Source: Acinetobacter higginsii
Lineage (GTDB): Bacteria; Pseudomonadota; Gammaproteobacteria; Pseudomonadales; Moraxellaceae
DNA length: 64,000 nt
Direction of reading: 5' to 3'
Assembly: GCF_000369525.1 (NCBI RefSeq)
Contig: NZ_KB850072.1
Coordinates: forward strand, 742,760-806,759
Each line of letters starts with the position of its first letter. Position 1 is the first letter of the stretch. The position numbers were made by a program, and so were the translations under genes. Below are positions 38,778 to 47,022 of the stretch, piece after piece. Below the pieces are notes generated by a model, which saw only the letters and a program-made list of their open reading frames with translations, was not told where the DNA came from and did no database searches.

Positions 38778-40000
38778 TACAAAGTCCCCCGACGTGGAGG
38801 CAGAATGCCATTCAACACATAATTACCGATAAAGTAATATTTCCAGCGTGCAGCATCATGCAAGGTATGTACACGCGCATTACGCCAATGACGATCCAAC
38901 CCATCAGCACGTTGACTGCCACGGCTGCCAGCTAATTCAATTAATTTTGATGAGGCTTTTAATGCAGTTTCAGTACTATGTGCACGTACTTTTGCCACAT
39001 CAATTGAAGCTTTGGCTAAGCTCTCAGCATTGAGGTCTTGTTTTGCAGCATCGACAGATCGAGCTGCTTGTTTCAGTAAAAGTTCGCTGGCTTTGACATC
39101 GGTTGCCACACGACCAAGCTCAGACAGAGTTAAGGGGTCTTGAGTAGCGGAATCAATATTTGCATCAATCCAAGGGCGGGCGACACGCACACGCTCCAGT
39201 GTTTCTTCAAAAGCAGCACGAGCAATCCCGACTTCAATCGCGGCATGCATAATTTGGGCAAATGGCCCCACCAAAGATAGCTGCTTAAAGGCAGTATCAA
39301 AAGGAATCACATCCTCTTTGGCAACAAAGACTTGATTAAATTTGACTGTACCGCTGCCTGTGGTACGTTGCCCAAAGCCAGACCAGTCATCAATCAGCTC
39401 TAAACCTTGGCTATCTCTTTGTACAAAGGCTAAAAACTCATTGCCCGTTTCATCAAGCACTAAAGTTGGAATACGATGCGCAAACAAGCTGCCCGTGCAA
39501 TAAAACTTTTCGCCTTGAATCAGATAACCGTTTTCGCTTCGGATTAAAGTAGTTTGTTTATGTGCAGAGGTACGGGTTTTAAATTCGGCCAGCGCATTAC
39601 CAAAACGCGCACCTTGTAACACTTCTTGATAGAGGCGTTTCTTTTGCGCTTCCGTGCCAGTATTGCGTAATACTTCCAATGCATAAAAATGGTTTTGTGG
39701 AATCTGACCGATTGAACCATCCGCACCGCTAAACAGCGCAATGACTTTGGCTACGGTTAGGCTGGAAACTTCTGCACCGCCATACTGCTTAGGTACCGTA
39801 ATCGCCCATAAACCTGACTGACTATAGGTTTCGATTTCAGTAAACGGCAAGTTTCGATTGGCATCGCGTTCAACTGCCGCATGTTTAAACTGCTGACTGA
39901 GCTGGGTCGCAATTTCCAGCGCTTCGGTATCGCTCTGAATAATATGCGCCGCTTTAAAATTAGTTTTGGCAAAACTTTGTAATTCTTGATAAGAGGTCAT
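38777..40000 (-). CDS. SfnB-like flavin oxidoreductase (sulfur acquisition), copy 2
   Basis: This is a 407-residue acyl-CoA-dehydrogenase-fold flavoprotein. The start is ATG 40000, nine bases after AAGGAG; a 45-residue extension read further upstream overlaps the previous gene and is hydrophobic nonsense. Motifs of the SfnB/DszC group are present: GLWAITVPKQYGGAEVS, IPQNHFYALEVL, DDWSGFGQRTTGSGTVKF, and the C-terminal LDRHWRNARVHTLHDAARWKYYFIG. Such proteins are induced in sulfur limitation and use reduced flavin for oxygenation. It follows its paralogue by 13 bases. Confidence 0.88.
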   Translation of the reverse strand: MTSYQELQSFAKTNFKAAHIIQSDTEALEIATQLSQQFKHAAVERDANRNLPFTEIETYSQSGLWAITVPKQYGGAEVSSLTVAKVIALFSGADGSIGQIPQNHFYALEVLRNTGTEAQKKRLYQEVLQGARFGNALAEFKTRTSAHKQTTLIRSENGYLIQGEKFYCTGSLFAHRIPTLVLDETGNEFLAFVQRDSQGLELIDDWSGFGQRTTGSGTVKFNQVFVAKEDVIPFDTAFKQLSLVGPFAQIMHAAIEVGIARAAFEETLERVRVARPWIDANIDSATQDPLTLSELGRVATDVKASELLLKQAARSVDAAKQDLNAESLAKASIDVAKVRAHSTETALKASSKLIELAGSRGSQRADGLDRHWRNARVHTLHDAARWKYYFIGNYVLNGILPPRRGTL

Positions 40001-40013
40001 GATGATTTGCTCC

Positions 40014-41225
40014 TTAAATCCAGGCATGGCGGGCAGGGTGTGTACCATTGAGGTAATAATCACCGATGGCATGGAATTTCCAACGCACAGGATCATGTAA
40101 GGTATGTACGCGAGCATTGCGCCAATGCTGATCAAGATTATGTTGGCTCAGACTGGCACGGCTGCCACCAAGTTCGAGTAGTTTTTCTGAGATATGCAGG
40201 GCAGCATCATTGGCATAGATCTTTGCTTCTGCCACTAAAATAGAGGCGTGAGCAGCTTGCTCAGCAGAAATTGCAGCGATTTGATCAAGTTCATCTAGAT
40301 ATTCAGCAGCATCATCCAGTAATAAAATGGCTGCATCGAGCAGGATGTTGAGCTTGCCAACTTCTTGTAGTGTGTAATGTTCTTCACTGGCTTTTTCTAC
40401 ACCTGCATCAATAATGGGACGTGCTTTACGAATGCTGGATACGGTGTCATCAAAAGCTGCTTCAGCAATGCCAACATCAATGGCAACTTGTAAAAGTTGA
40501 GAATACGCACCGCGTACATTTGGGGTGTCGGCAATAATGCGTTCATCAAAAAATAGTGTAGGATCAACGACAACGTTGTGTAGTTTTACCGTTCCACTGG
40601 CTGTGGTCCGTTGACCAAAGCCATTCCAGTCATTAATCACTTCAACACCAGCAGCATATCGATCAACGATCGCCAAGACGGTGTAGCCATCTGGATGCAA
40701 GGCACGAATCGCTAACCAATCTGCAAAGCTGGTACCAGTCGAGTAAAACTTTTCCCCGTTTAAAAAGTATTGACCATTTTCCAAGCTTAAAGTGGTTTGA
40801 ATGGCTTTGGTATCTTTGGAGTTTTTTTCAGGCCCACCATTGGCAATACGTTTACCTGCCAGAATTTCAGCGTAGATAAACTGCTTTTGTGTAGCTGAAC
40901 CTGTAATATTAATAAAATTTAATAACCCAAATTGGTTTTGCGGAATTTGTCCAACATTGGCATCGGCTTTACTTAAAATACGAAACACATGGGCCAAGGT
41001 TTTATTGGAGACAAAAGCACCACCATATTGTTGCGGTACACGGATTCCCCCCAGACCTTTTTGGCTAAACTGAATGATTTGTTCGGTGGGTAAAACACGA
41101 TTTTGATCTCGATTATTTCGATCTTCTAATGCAAAGTCAGCAACTTGATAGGCAGCATTAATGGCCTGCTGATCATTTGAAATCAGTTGTGTTTGAACTT
41201 GAATCACTGATTGATTACTGGACAT
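40014..41225 (-). CDS. SfnB-like flavin oxidoreductase (sulfur acquisition), copy 1
   Basis: This 403-residue paralogue of the next gene starts at ATG 41225 with AGAGGTG five bases before it; an in-frame codon 51 bases upstream is less likely. It shares KGLGGIRVPQQYGGAFVS, IPQNQFGLLNF, NDWNGFGQRTTASGTVKLHN and the C-terminal LDQHWRNARVHTLHDPVRWKFHAIG. It is the first gene of a six-gene leftward unit (two SfnB-like, monooxygenase, MetQ, MetN, MetI). Tandem related but diverged copies suggest two substrates or a two-step pathway. Confidence 0.88.
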   Translation of the reverse strand: MSSNQSVIQVQTQLISNDQQAINAAYQVADFALEDRNNRDQNRVLPTEQIIQFSQKGLGGIRVPQQYGGAFVSNKTLAHVFRILSKADANVGQIPQNQFGLLNFINITGSATQKQFIYAEILAGKRIANGGPEKNSKDTKAIQTTLSLENGQYFLNGEKFYSTGTSFADWLAIRALHPDGYTVLAIVDRYAAGVEVINDWNGFGQRTTASGTVKLHNVVVDPTLFFDERIIADTPNVRGAYSQLLQVAIDVGIAEAAFDDTVSSIRKARPIIDAGVEKASEEHYTLQEVGKLNILLDAAILLLDDAAEYLDELDQIAAISAEQAAHASILVAEAKIYANDAALHISEKLLELGGSRASLSQHNLDQHWRNARVHTLHDPVRWKFHAIGDYYLNGTHPARHAWI

Positions 41226-41584
41226 GTGAGCACCTCTAATAGATAAGAGACACTTTACAAAAGTTTTACTTTTCAACTAAACCATCAGTTATGGCTTGTA
41301 TATCACAATAATTCCTAAGCATTTTTTATGAGAAAAATAACAGAAAAATTAATATTAAATATTTATATAAAACAATAATTTGAATTTTTATGCTGGTTTG
41401 TTAAACAGTATAAAAATTCATTTTCTATGAATGAGAGGAATAATCTCACCATGAAAATTTATAAAGCGACTTCGCCAAAATTCAAAAAGATCGAACGAAA
41501 AGGACATTGTATTCATTAACTTTTACTTCTAAAGTAGGGAAAACCTTATGTTTGATCGAGTAGAAAAATAAATTTGGAGAGTTT
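41226..41584. other. Divergent AT-rich intergenic region, sulfur operon / GST
   Basis: These 359 bases hold the promoters of the leftward sulfur operon and the rightward GST gene. I see no riboswitch or strong dyad. A 22-codon ORF (ATG 41451, stop 41517-41519) with GAGAGGA upstream encodes a very basic peptide and is a possible leader or chance ORF. No promoter can be named with confidence. Confidence 0.5.
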
Positions 41585-42355
41585 ATGCGGGTTTTATACC
41601 AATTTCCTTTGTCCCACTATTGTGAAAAAGCTCGCTGGTTGTTAGATCATAAGGAATTGGACTATGTGGCACATAATTTAATTCCAGGTTTCCATCGTGC
41701 GTTTACTTATCTAAAGTCTGGGCAATATTTATTGCCAATGCTGAAAGATGATAAGCGGTGGGTTGCTGATTCAACACAAATCGCTTTATATCTTGATACG
41801 ACCTATCCTGAACATGCGTTATTGAGACGTGATGAGCAGTTACGTGAGCAAGCTTTAGAAATTGACAAGCTGACTGACGAGCTTGGTGTACATGTTCGTC
41901 GCTGGTCATTGGCACATGCGCTTTCGGTTGGCGATCATCCACTTGAAATCATGATGGGCGAGCAAGGCTATTTGCGCCAGTTCGAGAAGATTTCTAAACC
42001 AATATTAAAAAGTCTGGTGTCGACCAATTATAAACTCAGTCCTGAAAAAGTGGCGCAGTCCAAACTACGGATGACTGAGTTGATTAGTGATCTGAATCAG
42101 CGTCTGATTGATAATCAAGGGCGTTATATGGTCGGTGATCGTCTGGGTTTGGCGGATATTGCGGTCTGTTCAATTCTTGCACCCTTATTGGTGATCAAAG
42201 GTACGCCGTGGGAACTCGAGAATGACGATATTGAACAGTTTGATGGCGAACTGAAGCAATATTATGACTATTTATCAGACCTACCGATTGGGCAATATGT
42301 ACAGCGTATTTATGCCACTGAGCGTAATGCGCGCGTTGATTGGCGTGGTTTATAA
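41585..42355 (+). CDS. Glutathione S-transferase family protein
   Basis: This 256-residue protein has a thioredoxin-like N-terminal domain with the active-site region QFPLSHYCEKARWLL and the glutathione-contact WVADSTQIALYLD, then the helical C-terminal domain with LIDNQGRYMVGDRLGLADIAVCSIL. A ribosome site GGAGAG precedes the ATG. The role may be detoxification or metabolism of a thiol conjugate; it is divergent from the sulfur operon, but no link is shown. A terminator follows. Confidence 0.88.
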   Translation: MRVLYQFPLSHYCEKARWLLDHKELDYVAHNLIPGFHRAFTYLKSGQYLLPMLKDDKRWVADSTQIALYLDTTYPEHALLRRDEQLREQALEIDKLTDELGVHVRRWSLAHALSVGDHPLEIMMGEQGYLRQFEKISKPILKSLVSTNYKLSPEKVAQSKLRMTELISDLNQRLIDNQGRYMVGDRLGLADIAVCSILAPLLVIKGTPWELENDDIEQFDGELKQYYDYLSDLPIGQYVQRIYATERNARVDWRGL

Positions 42356-42371
42356 ATCAGATTTTGAGTCG

Positions 42372-42405
42372 AAAAGCCCTGATTGATTATAATCGGGGCT
42401 TTTTT
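42372..42405 (+). terminator. Terminator after the GST gene
   Basis: AAAAGCCCTGATT pairs with AATCGGGGCTTTT, one G-T wobble, followed by a T run. Confidence 0.85.
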
Positions 42406-42814
42406 ATGGGAAAGAAAATTGAAAAACTATTGATAAAGCAAAAAATAATTAGGGAATAAAATTAATTTTTAAAAGAAAATTCGTTTTAAGCAGAAAATAT
42501 TAGAAATTATTGCCAAATTTACTTTAAAAAAACTGAAAAGAGGGAAATAATTGTGAAAAGGCTTTGTTATCTTATGTTTCAGGGTGTGATGGGGATCGAA
42601 ACGAGTTGTTCAACTATTGGGAGATCAGTTGAACAGTTGCTCAAAAGGTCTTGTTTCGGCTTTGAGACAAAGATAAACCAAAAGTTTATCGGAATCATGT
42701 TTGCGTTATCCATGCAGCATCGTCAAAAGTTAAACGAATGTTTTCCCTTGACCCTTAAAAATTACTGAGTGAGCAGTTCCGATAAAAACATCGATTGAAA
42801 GTGAGGACTGTAGA
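42406..42814. other. Intergenic region before the Lrp-type regulator
   Basis: About 400 AT-rich bases. A 71-codon GTG-started ORF (42553-42768) has a plausible AGAGGG upstream but no recognisable protein features; I do not call it a gene. Upstream control sites of the Lrp-type gene probably lie here. Confidence 0.4.
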
Positions 42815-43285
42815 ATGGAATTGGATCGTTTTGATAAACAAATTCTTGAAATTTTGACCCATGAAGATGTCAATCTGAATGAGCTATCAGAACGTATTAA
42901 CCTTTCGGTTAGTTCAGTGCATCGTCGCATTAAAAATCTGATCGAATCCCAAGTGATGGGACAGCTCAAACGCGAAATTAATTTTAATAAACTCGGTTTT
43001 AGTTTGCATATTCTTTTGCAGGTTTCGTTGAGCAAACACGATAGTGAAACTTTTGATAAATTCCTACAAGAAATTGAAGATATTCCAGAAGTGACCAATG
43101 CCTTTCTCGTGACAGGGCAGAGTGCAGATTTTATTTTGGAATTGGTCGCACGTAATATGGATGACTATAGTGAAATTCTATTACGCCGTATTGGTAAGAT
43201 TGACAGTGTCGTCGCACTACATTCAAGCTTCGTGATCAAAGAATATAATGTCTTTAACTGCTATAAACTTTTAAATAAGCTATAA
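42815..43285 (+). CDS. Lrp/AsnC-family transcriptional regulator
   Basis: This 156-residue regulator has an N-terminal helix-turn-helix (DRFDKQILEILTHEDVNLNELSERINLSVSSVHRRIKNLIES) and a C-terminal RAM domain (VTGQSADFILELVARNMDDYSEILLRRI). It has the short Lrp/AsnC length. The target genes are unknown; neither neighbour is a typical Lrp target, and it stands alone with its own terminator. Confidence 0.9.
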   Translation: MELDRFDKQILEILTHEDVNLNELSERINLSVSSVHRRIKNLIESQVMGQLKREINFNKLGFSLHILLQVSLSKHDSETFDKFLQEIEDIPEVTNAFLVTGQSADFILELVARNMDDYSEILLRRIGKIDSVVALHSSFVIKEYNVFNCYKLLNKL

Positions 43286-43313
43286 AAAATGCATCTAAAA
43301 AGATGCATTTTTT
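43284..43313. terminator. Bidirectional terminator between the Lrp-type gene and yebC
   Basis: AAAAAATGCATCT pairs with AGATGCATTTTTT around an AAAA loop; the stop codon of the Lrp-type gene overlaps its left arm. Confidence 0.88.
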
Positions 43314-43328
43314 ACTGATCTGAATGTA

Positions 43329-44078
43329 TTAAGCATCAAGTTGCGTTAATACATCTTCAGAGAATTCAACGTTGGTATAAACGTTTTGAACATCATCAAG
43401 ATCTTCAAGCATATCAATCATTTTCATGATTTGTTTAGCTTGATCAATATCATTGATTTCAGCTTTAGTCGATGGGCTCATCACAACTTCAGCATTGTCA
43501 GATTTTAAACCTGCTGCTGTAAGTGCATCTTGAACATCACCAAAGCTTTCTGGGCTAGTAATAACCAAGATGCTATCTTCATCGATCTCGATATCATCAG
43601 CACCTGCTTCTAAAGCAACTTCCATGACTTTGTCTTCTAAAGAAACATCTTCAAAAGAAATTTCACCGCGCTTGGTGAATAGGTAAGCCACCGAACCATT
43701 GGTACCTAAGTTACCATTGGTTTTAGAGAAACAATGACGAACATCTGGAACAGTACGGTTTAAGTTATCGGTCATGGTTTCAACGATAACCGCAACACCA
43801 CCAACGCCATAACCTTCATAGGTAACTTCTTTTAAATCATCATTGTCTTCACCACCAGCACCACGTTGGATTGCACGGTTGATGGTGTCACGTGTCATAT
43901 TCACAGACAGTGCTTTTTCAACTACAGCACGCAAACGAGGGTTACTCGCCGCATCTGGCCCGCCCAAACGTGCAGCGGTTACGATTTCACGGATGTATTT
44001 AGTAAAAACCTTACCGCGACTTGCATCTTGTTTAGCTTTACGATGCTTAATATTGGCCCATTTAGAATGACCCGCCAT
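43329..44078 (-). CDS. yebC: YebC/PmpR-family protein
   Basis: This 249-residue protein of the YebC family (TACO1-like in mitochondria) starts [32 protein letters not shown], the universal N-terminus. Further motifs are [28 protein letters not shown] and [17 protein letters not shown]. Members act as transcription regulators or help ribosomes through difficult sequences. The usual neighbour ruvC is not here. Confidence 0.95.
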   Translation of the reverse strand: MAGHSKWANIKHRKAKQDASRGKVFTKYIREIVTAARLGGPDAASNPRLRAVVEKALSVNMTRDTINRAIQRGAGGEDNDDLKEVTYEGYGVGGVAVIVETMTDNLNRTVPDVRHCFSKTNGNLGTNGSVAYLFTKRGEISFEDVSLEDKVMEVALEAGADDIEIDEDSILVITSPESFGDVQDALTAAGLKSDNAEVVMSPSTKAEINDIDQAKQIMKMIDMLEDLDDVQNVYTNVEFSEDVLTQLDA

Positions 44079-44220
44079 GGAAGTAACTCCAAAAAATAAA
44101 ACTTAAAAAAAGTGCAGGAATATTAGCATAGCGATGGTTTTGTTGAAAACTAGCATCGCTCATATTCAAACTTTAAAATCTTGATCAAGCGTCAAAGATT
44201 GATCAAATAGATTGGATTAA

Positions 44221-44778
44221 TTAGCTAATTTTTACGTCTATGTCGTATTCCGCATAAAGCGCTTTGATCTTTTCCAGATCTGATTGTAAATCGCTTGGGT
44301 AAATTTTCCCTAGAATGCCACCTTGCTTGGTACGGGCATTGGCATACATCAAAATAATTGGCACATTGGCGGCTTTGGCGATATGCCAAAAACCAGTGCG
44401 GATGGGTTTACGTTCTTCACCATCTTTTGCACGCGTTGCCTCAGGCGCAATCACCAGATTAAAGCTGTCATTTTGATTAAACAGCTCAACCATTTGCGTC
44501 ACGATATCTTTATTGGCTTTTCGGTCGACTGGAATACCACCTAAACGTTCTAAGATTGGTTTTAGAGGGCCTTTGAATAATTCTTTTTTGATTAAGGTAT
44601 GAATTTTGAGTTCTAAAATTTCAAATAAAGCGAGGGAGAGGATAGTATCCAGATTCGATGTATGCTCAAAGCCAATAATGACTTGTTTTTTTTCTAAAAT
44701 GCTTGGGTCTACGTTATATTCCCAACCTGTTGCTTTAAAAATAGATTTTCCTAAAAATTTTTTCATGTTTATCATCAT
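44221..44778 (-). CDS. Lysophospholipid-type acyltransferase (PlsC family)
   Basis: This 185-residue protein has the acyltransferase HX4D motif as HTSNLD, a GGIPVDR block, and the third motif as APEATRAKDG, where the usual FPEGTR has Ala at two positions. It belongs to the short 1-acylglycerol-3-phosphate acyltransferase group, but the altered motif suggests another acceptor. The start could be the internal MKKFLGKS 12 bases downstream; ribosome sites are weak for both. It is the last host gene before the prophage. Confidence 0.75.
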   Translation of the reverse strand: MMINMKKFLGKSIFKATGWEYNVDPSILEKKQVIIGFEHTSNLDTILSLALFEILELKIHTLIKKELFKGPLKPILERLGGIPVDRKANKDIVTQMVELFNQNDSFNLVIAPEATRAKDGEERKPIRTGFWHIAKAANVPIILMYANARTKQGGILGKIYPSDLQSDLEKIKALYAEYDIDVKIS

Positions 44779-45043
44779 AGGCTTTGAGTCGCAGCAGTGT
44801 AATACGAGTTTTCAGGAAAATACATATCCTAAAACACCAGATGAAAAAAAATGGATGTCTTATTAATGATCAAAATAGTGCAATATGATCTTTACTCAAG
44901 CTGGGAAGATCAGATAGAATCAGCGCAGTTTATGATTTTTAACATTATTTTCGTAATTTGATAAAATCATCTGCTTGTAATTTAAGTTAAATTTGACTAA
45001 GATCAGGCAGCATTAATCATACATAAAATATGATTTAAGTTTA

Positions 45044-45090
<47 letters not shown>

Positions 45091-45104
45091 TTACAAAAAT
45101 ATTT

Positions 45105-45227
45105 AAGCAATAATAGACAATATCAAACAATAATTCGCAATAAATTTTAATACTAACTTTCTAATTTTAAATACAATTTTTTTTATTATGCAATATTAAG
45201 CAATAATATACATTAATTCGCAATAAT
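45105..45227. repeat. AT-rich direct repeat beside the attachment junction
   Basis: Two related copies, 45105-45143 and 45198-45227, share AAGCAATAATA and TTCGCAATAA; the first holds an extra internal segment. They could be integrase or excisionase arm sites. Confidence 0.6.
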
Positions 45228-45232
45228 CCAAA

Positions 45233-45292
45233 TGCCTACATATCGCCTACATGTTTGTAAGAGGGTGCCTACAAAGTGCCTACATGCCTACA
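45233..45292. repeat. Five copies of TGCCTACA near the attachment junction
   Basis: Copies of (T/C)GCCTACA start at 45233, 45244, 45266, 45277 and 45285. The first four are 11, 22 and 11 bases apart, which places them on the same helix face. Such phased octamers next to an attachment site suggest cooperative binding by an excisionase or integrase arm domain. Confidence 0.75.
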
Positions 45293-45295
45293 CAG

Positions 45296-45322
45296 AAAAA
45301 AGCCGCTTATGTGTAAGCGGCT
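45296..45322 (-). terminator. Terminator of the leftward prophage early operon
   Basis: AGCCGCTTA pairs with TAAGCGGCT around TGTG. On the minus strand a T run follows. The stop codon of the excisionase-like gene lies within the stem. Confidence 0.85.
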
Positions 45323-45606
45323 GATGATGTGCTGGAATGCGTTTGTTTTGAGAAATATTCAATCGCATCCTGCTTTGTATAAAGGATAGTTCTTCCTTCT
45401 TTGCTGAATGGAATACCACCTCCAGTGCAGCGTTTAAGCTGGAACCATGGTAGAGACTTTTTATACACGATTGCCAATACTTCCGGGGTGAATGTTGCAT
45501 CTTTAGGAGCGGCCCAATACTTGATTGCTTCCGCTGCCTTTTCCTCTGATGTCATTCGATCTAATATGGTTAACCGTACTTTACCTTTCTTTTCGATAGT
45601 AGCCAT
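45307..45606 (-). CDS. Excisionase/AlpA-like small DNA-binding protein
   Basis: This is a 99-residue basic protein next to the attachment site. Residues about 42-85 (EVLAIVYKKSLPWFQLKRCTGGGIPFSKEGRTILYTKQDAIEYF) look like the winged helix of excisionases and helix_turn_helix_17 proteins: a short recognition helix, then a wing with R-T-I-L-Y. Position right beside attL supports an excisionase role. The terminator stem overlaps its stop. It is the last gene of the leftward early operon. Confidence 0.65.
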   Translation of the reverse strand: MATIEKKGKVRLTILDRMTSEEKAAEAIKYWAAPKDATFTPEVLAIVYKKSLPWFQLKRCTGGGIPFSKEGRTILYTKQDAIEYFSKQTHSSTSSAAYT

Positions 45607-45682
45607 AAATAGTACCTCTTTAACAAATTACCTAAATGATTGATTTTGTATCGATAGCGGATTTCCGCTATCGATACCTTTA

Positions 45683-45967
45683 TCAATGTTTTATACCTGT
45701 ACGATCTTTTTCCATTTCAGTTGCTATAACTTCAACAACATCATTGAGAATTTTTCTGAAATGCTCAGGGCATACTGATTCAGAGAACTGAGTTATGCCC
45801 AAACCCATAATGTGATACACAAAATTGTTGGAATCCTTGGGGTCCACTTTTTTTAATTGCTCTGCTATAGGAGCAATTAACGTACTGAATATGTGGTTTG
45901 CAGCATCTTCAGGTGAACCTTCAAAGCTACCTGATACGTGTACTTCAGCAATCGGCTTTTCATTCAT
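45683..45967 (-). CDS. Small prophage protein of unknown function
   Basis: This 94-residue protein starts at the ATG giving MNEKPIAEVHVSGSF, with AAGGA upstream; a longer in-frame start adds a Lys-rich run. It overlaps the end of the gene before it by 8 bases. It appears globular with mixed helices and strands. No family is recognised. Confidence 0.55.
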   Translation of the reverse strand: MNEKPIAEVHVSGSFEGSPEDAANHIFSTLIAPIAEQLKKVDPKDSNNFVYHIMGLGITQFSESVCPEHFRKILNDVVEVIATEMEKDRTGIKH

Positions 45968-46637
45968 TTTCGTTTCCTTCTTCTTCACCAGGTAAATTTG
46001 GTTTGTACATCCAAAAATCTACGGAATCCTCGTCGAATAATTCATCACCAACATTGGCGTTAAAGAAATATTCGTAGTCTGTTTCGTCGTCCTCATCATC
46101 GTTGCAAAAACATCCGCAATCGCAGTTGCAATATGATTCTTTTTCGATTGGGCGAGCTATATACCAGCCATGGTAAATGCCACCCTTATGGCTGATTGAG
46201 AAAAAGACTTCTTTGGATTGAAGTGTATCTTCATTATTTTTAGAAATTGGCAATTCTGGTTTTTCACAAAAAGCATTTACCCACGGAGATACTGGAATTT
46301 CCTGATAGTCAAATGGCTTTGCCCACCATAAAAATGGCCCATCCTCAGTATCGTAAGCGCCAATTAAAAAATGTTGAGGGGTGGGCGGTAAAGGCTTCCA
46401 ATTGGTCCAATTTGAGCAATCATCGCCTAATGTCTCAGTGAGATCATCATAGTCATATTCTTGGGTAATGACTTTGATGCCAGCATTGCGTTCTAAAATT
46501 GCCAATTCTTCTTTTGAATGGCCGCGTTCTTCACCATCGTTCCAACGTGGATCTACCAGGTGCAAATCAGGATGTGACCAATTAAAGATATTTCGTGGTA
46601 ATGAAACGGGTTGTAATTGCTTAATCATTGGATTCAC
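45960..46637 (-). CDS. Acidic prophage protein with Cys cluster, possible DUF551-like C-terminus
   Basis: This 225-residue protein has a striking CNCDCGCFC cluster around residue 175, flanked by acidic runs (DDEDDETDYEYF). The C-terminal part, VFFSISHKGGIYHGWY ... DFWMYKPNLP, loosely resembles the short DUF551 domain found in phage proteins (motif ending W-P-L-P). The Cys cluster may bind metal. It overlaps the next gene in the operon by 8 bases. The function is unknown. Confidence 0.55.
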   Translation of the reverse strand: MNPMIKQLQPVSLPRNIFNWSHPDLHLVDPRWNDGEERGHSKEELAILERNAGIKVITQEYDYDDLTETLGDDCSNWTNWKPLPPTPQHFLIGAYDTEDGPFLWWAKPFDYQEIPVSPWVNAFCEKPELPISKNNEDTLQSKEVFFSISHKGGIYHGWYIARPIEKESYCNCDCGCFCNDDEDDETDYEYFFNANVGDELFDEDSVDFWMYKPNLPGEEEGNENE

Positions 46638-46639
46638 CC

Positions 46640-47020
46640 TTAACGTAGACGATTTTTGCGTTTAGCGAAGGTGCCACGGTTCCAACCGATTAATTCAGCA
46701 GCTTTCGTAGCATTACCGCGTGTGAGGACTAATGCTTTTGAGATAACAACATCTTGGACATGGTTTAATACTTCCTGAACTGCACTTGGACTTAAATCCA
46801 AGGCTTCATCAATATTAGACTCACGCAAAATTATATTGGTACCAGTGGCATCTCGTTTAGCGACTAACTCACCATACTTAATAGCTTTGGCAACTAGAAA
46901 TTCGAGTTGTTCAGCTTCGTCATTTGTAAAACAATGATCAGAAATCATTTTGTTTTTTAGTTGGTCAAGCTCGTTATATAAAACATCGACTGCAGCTTGT
47001 ATATCCGTAGGCATATTCAT
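46640..47020 (-). CDS. Fis-type helix-turn-helix prophage protein
   Basis: This 126-residue protein has a Fis/NtrC-type C-terminal helix-turn-helix (ALVLTRGNATKAAELIGWNRGTFAKRKNRLR, last ~35 residues). The upstream half is helical and may dimerise. It could be a nucleoid-type architectural or regulatory protein for the early operon or for recombination. It lies two bases after the next gene on the same strand. Confidence 0.65.
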   Translation of the reverse strand: MNMPTDIQAAVDVLYNELDQLKNKMISDHCFTNDEAEQLEFLVAKAIKYGELVAKRDATGTNIILRESNIDEALDLSPSAVQEVLNHVQDVVISKALVLTRGNATKAAELIGWNRGTFAKRKNRLR

Positions 47021-47022
47021 AA

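Noticed and set aside
41226..41584. SAM or other sulfur-related riboswitch upstream of the sulfur operon
   Set aside because: No long conserved stem-loop arrangement is visible; the region is short and AT-rich.
42553..42768. 71-codon GTG-started open frame between GST and Lrp-type genes
   Set aside because: It has a possible ribosome site but a Cys-, Lys- and Phe-scattered product without motifs, in AT-rich intergenic DNA; not enough to call a gene.
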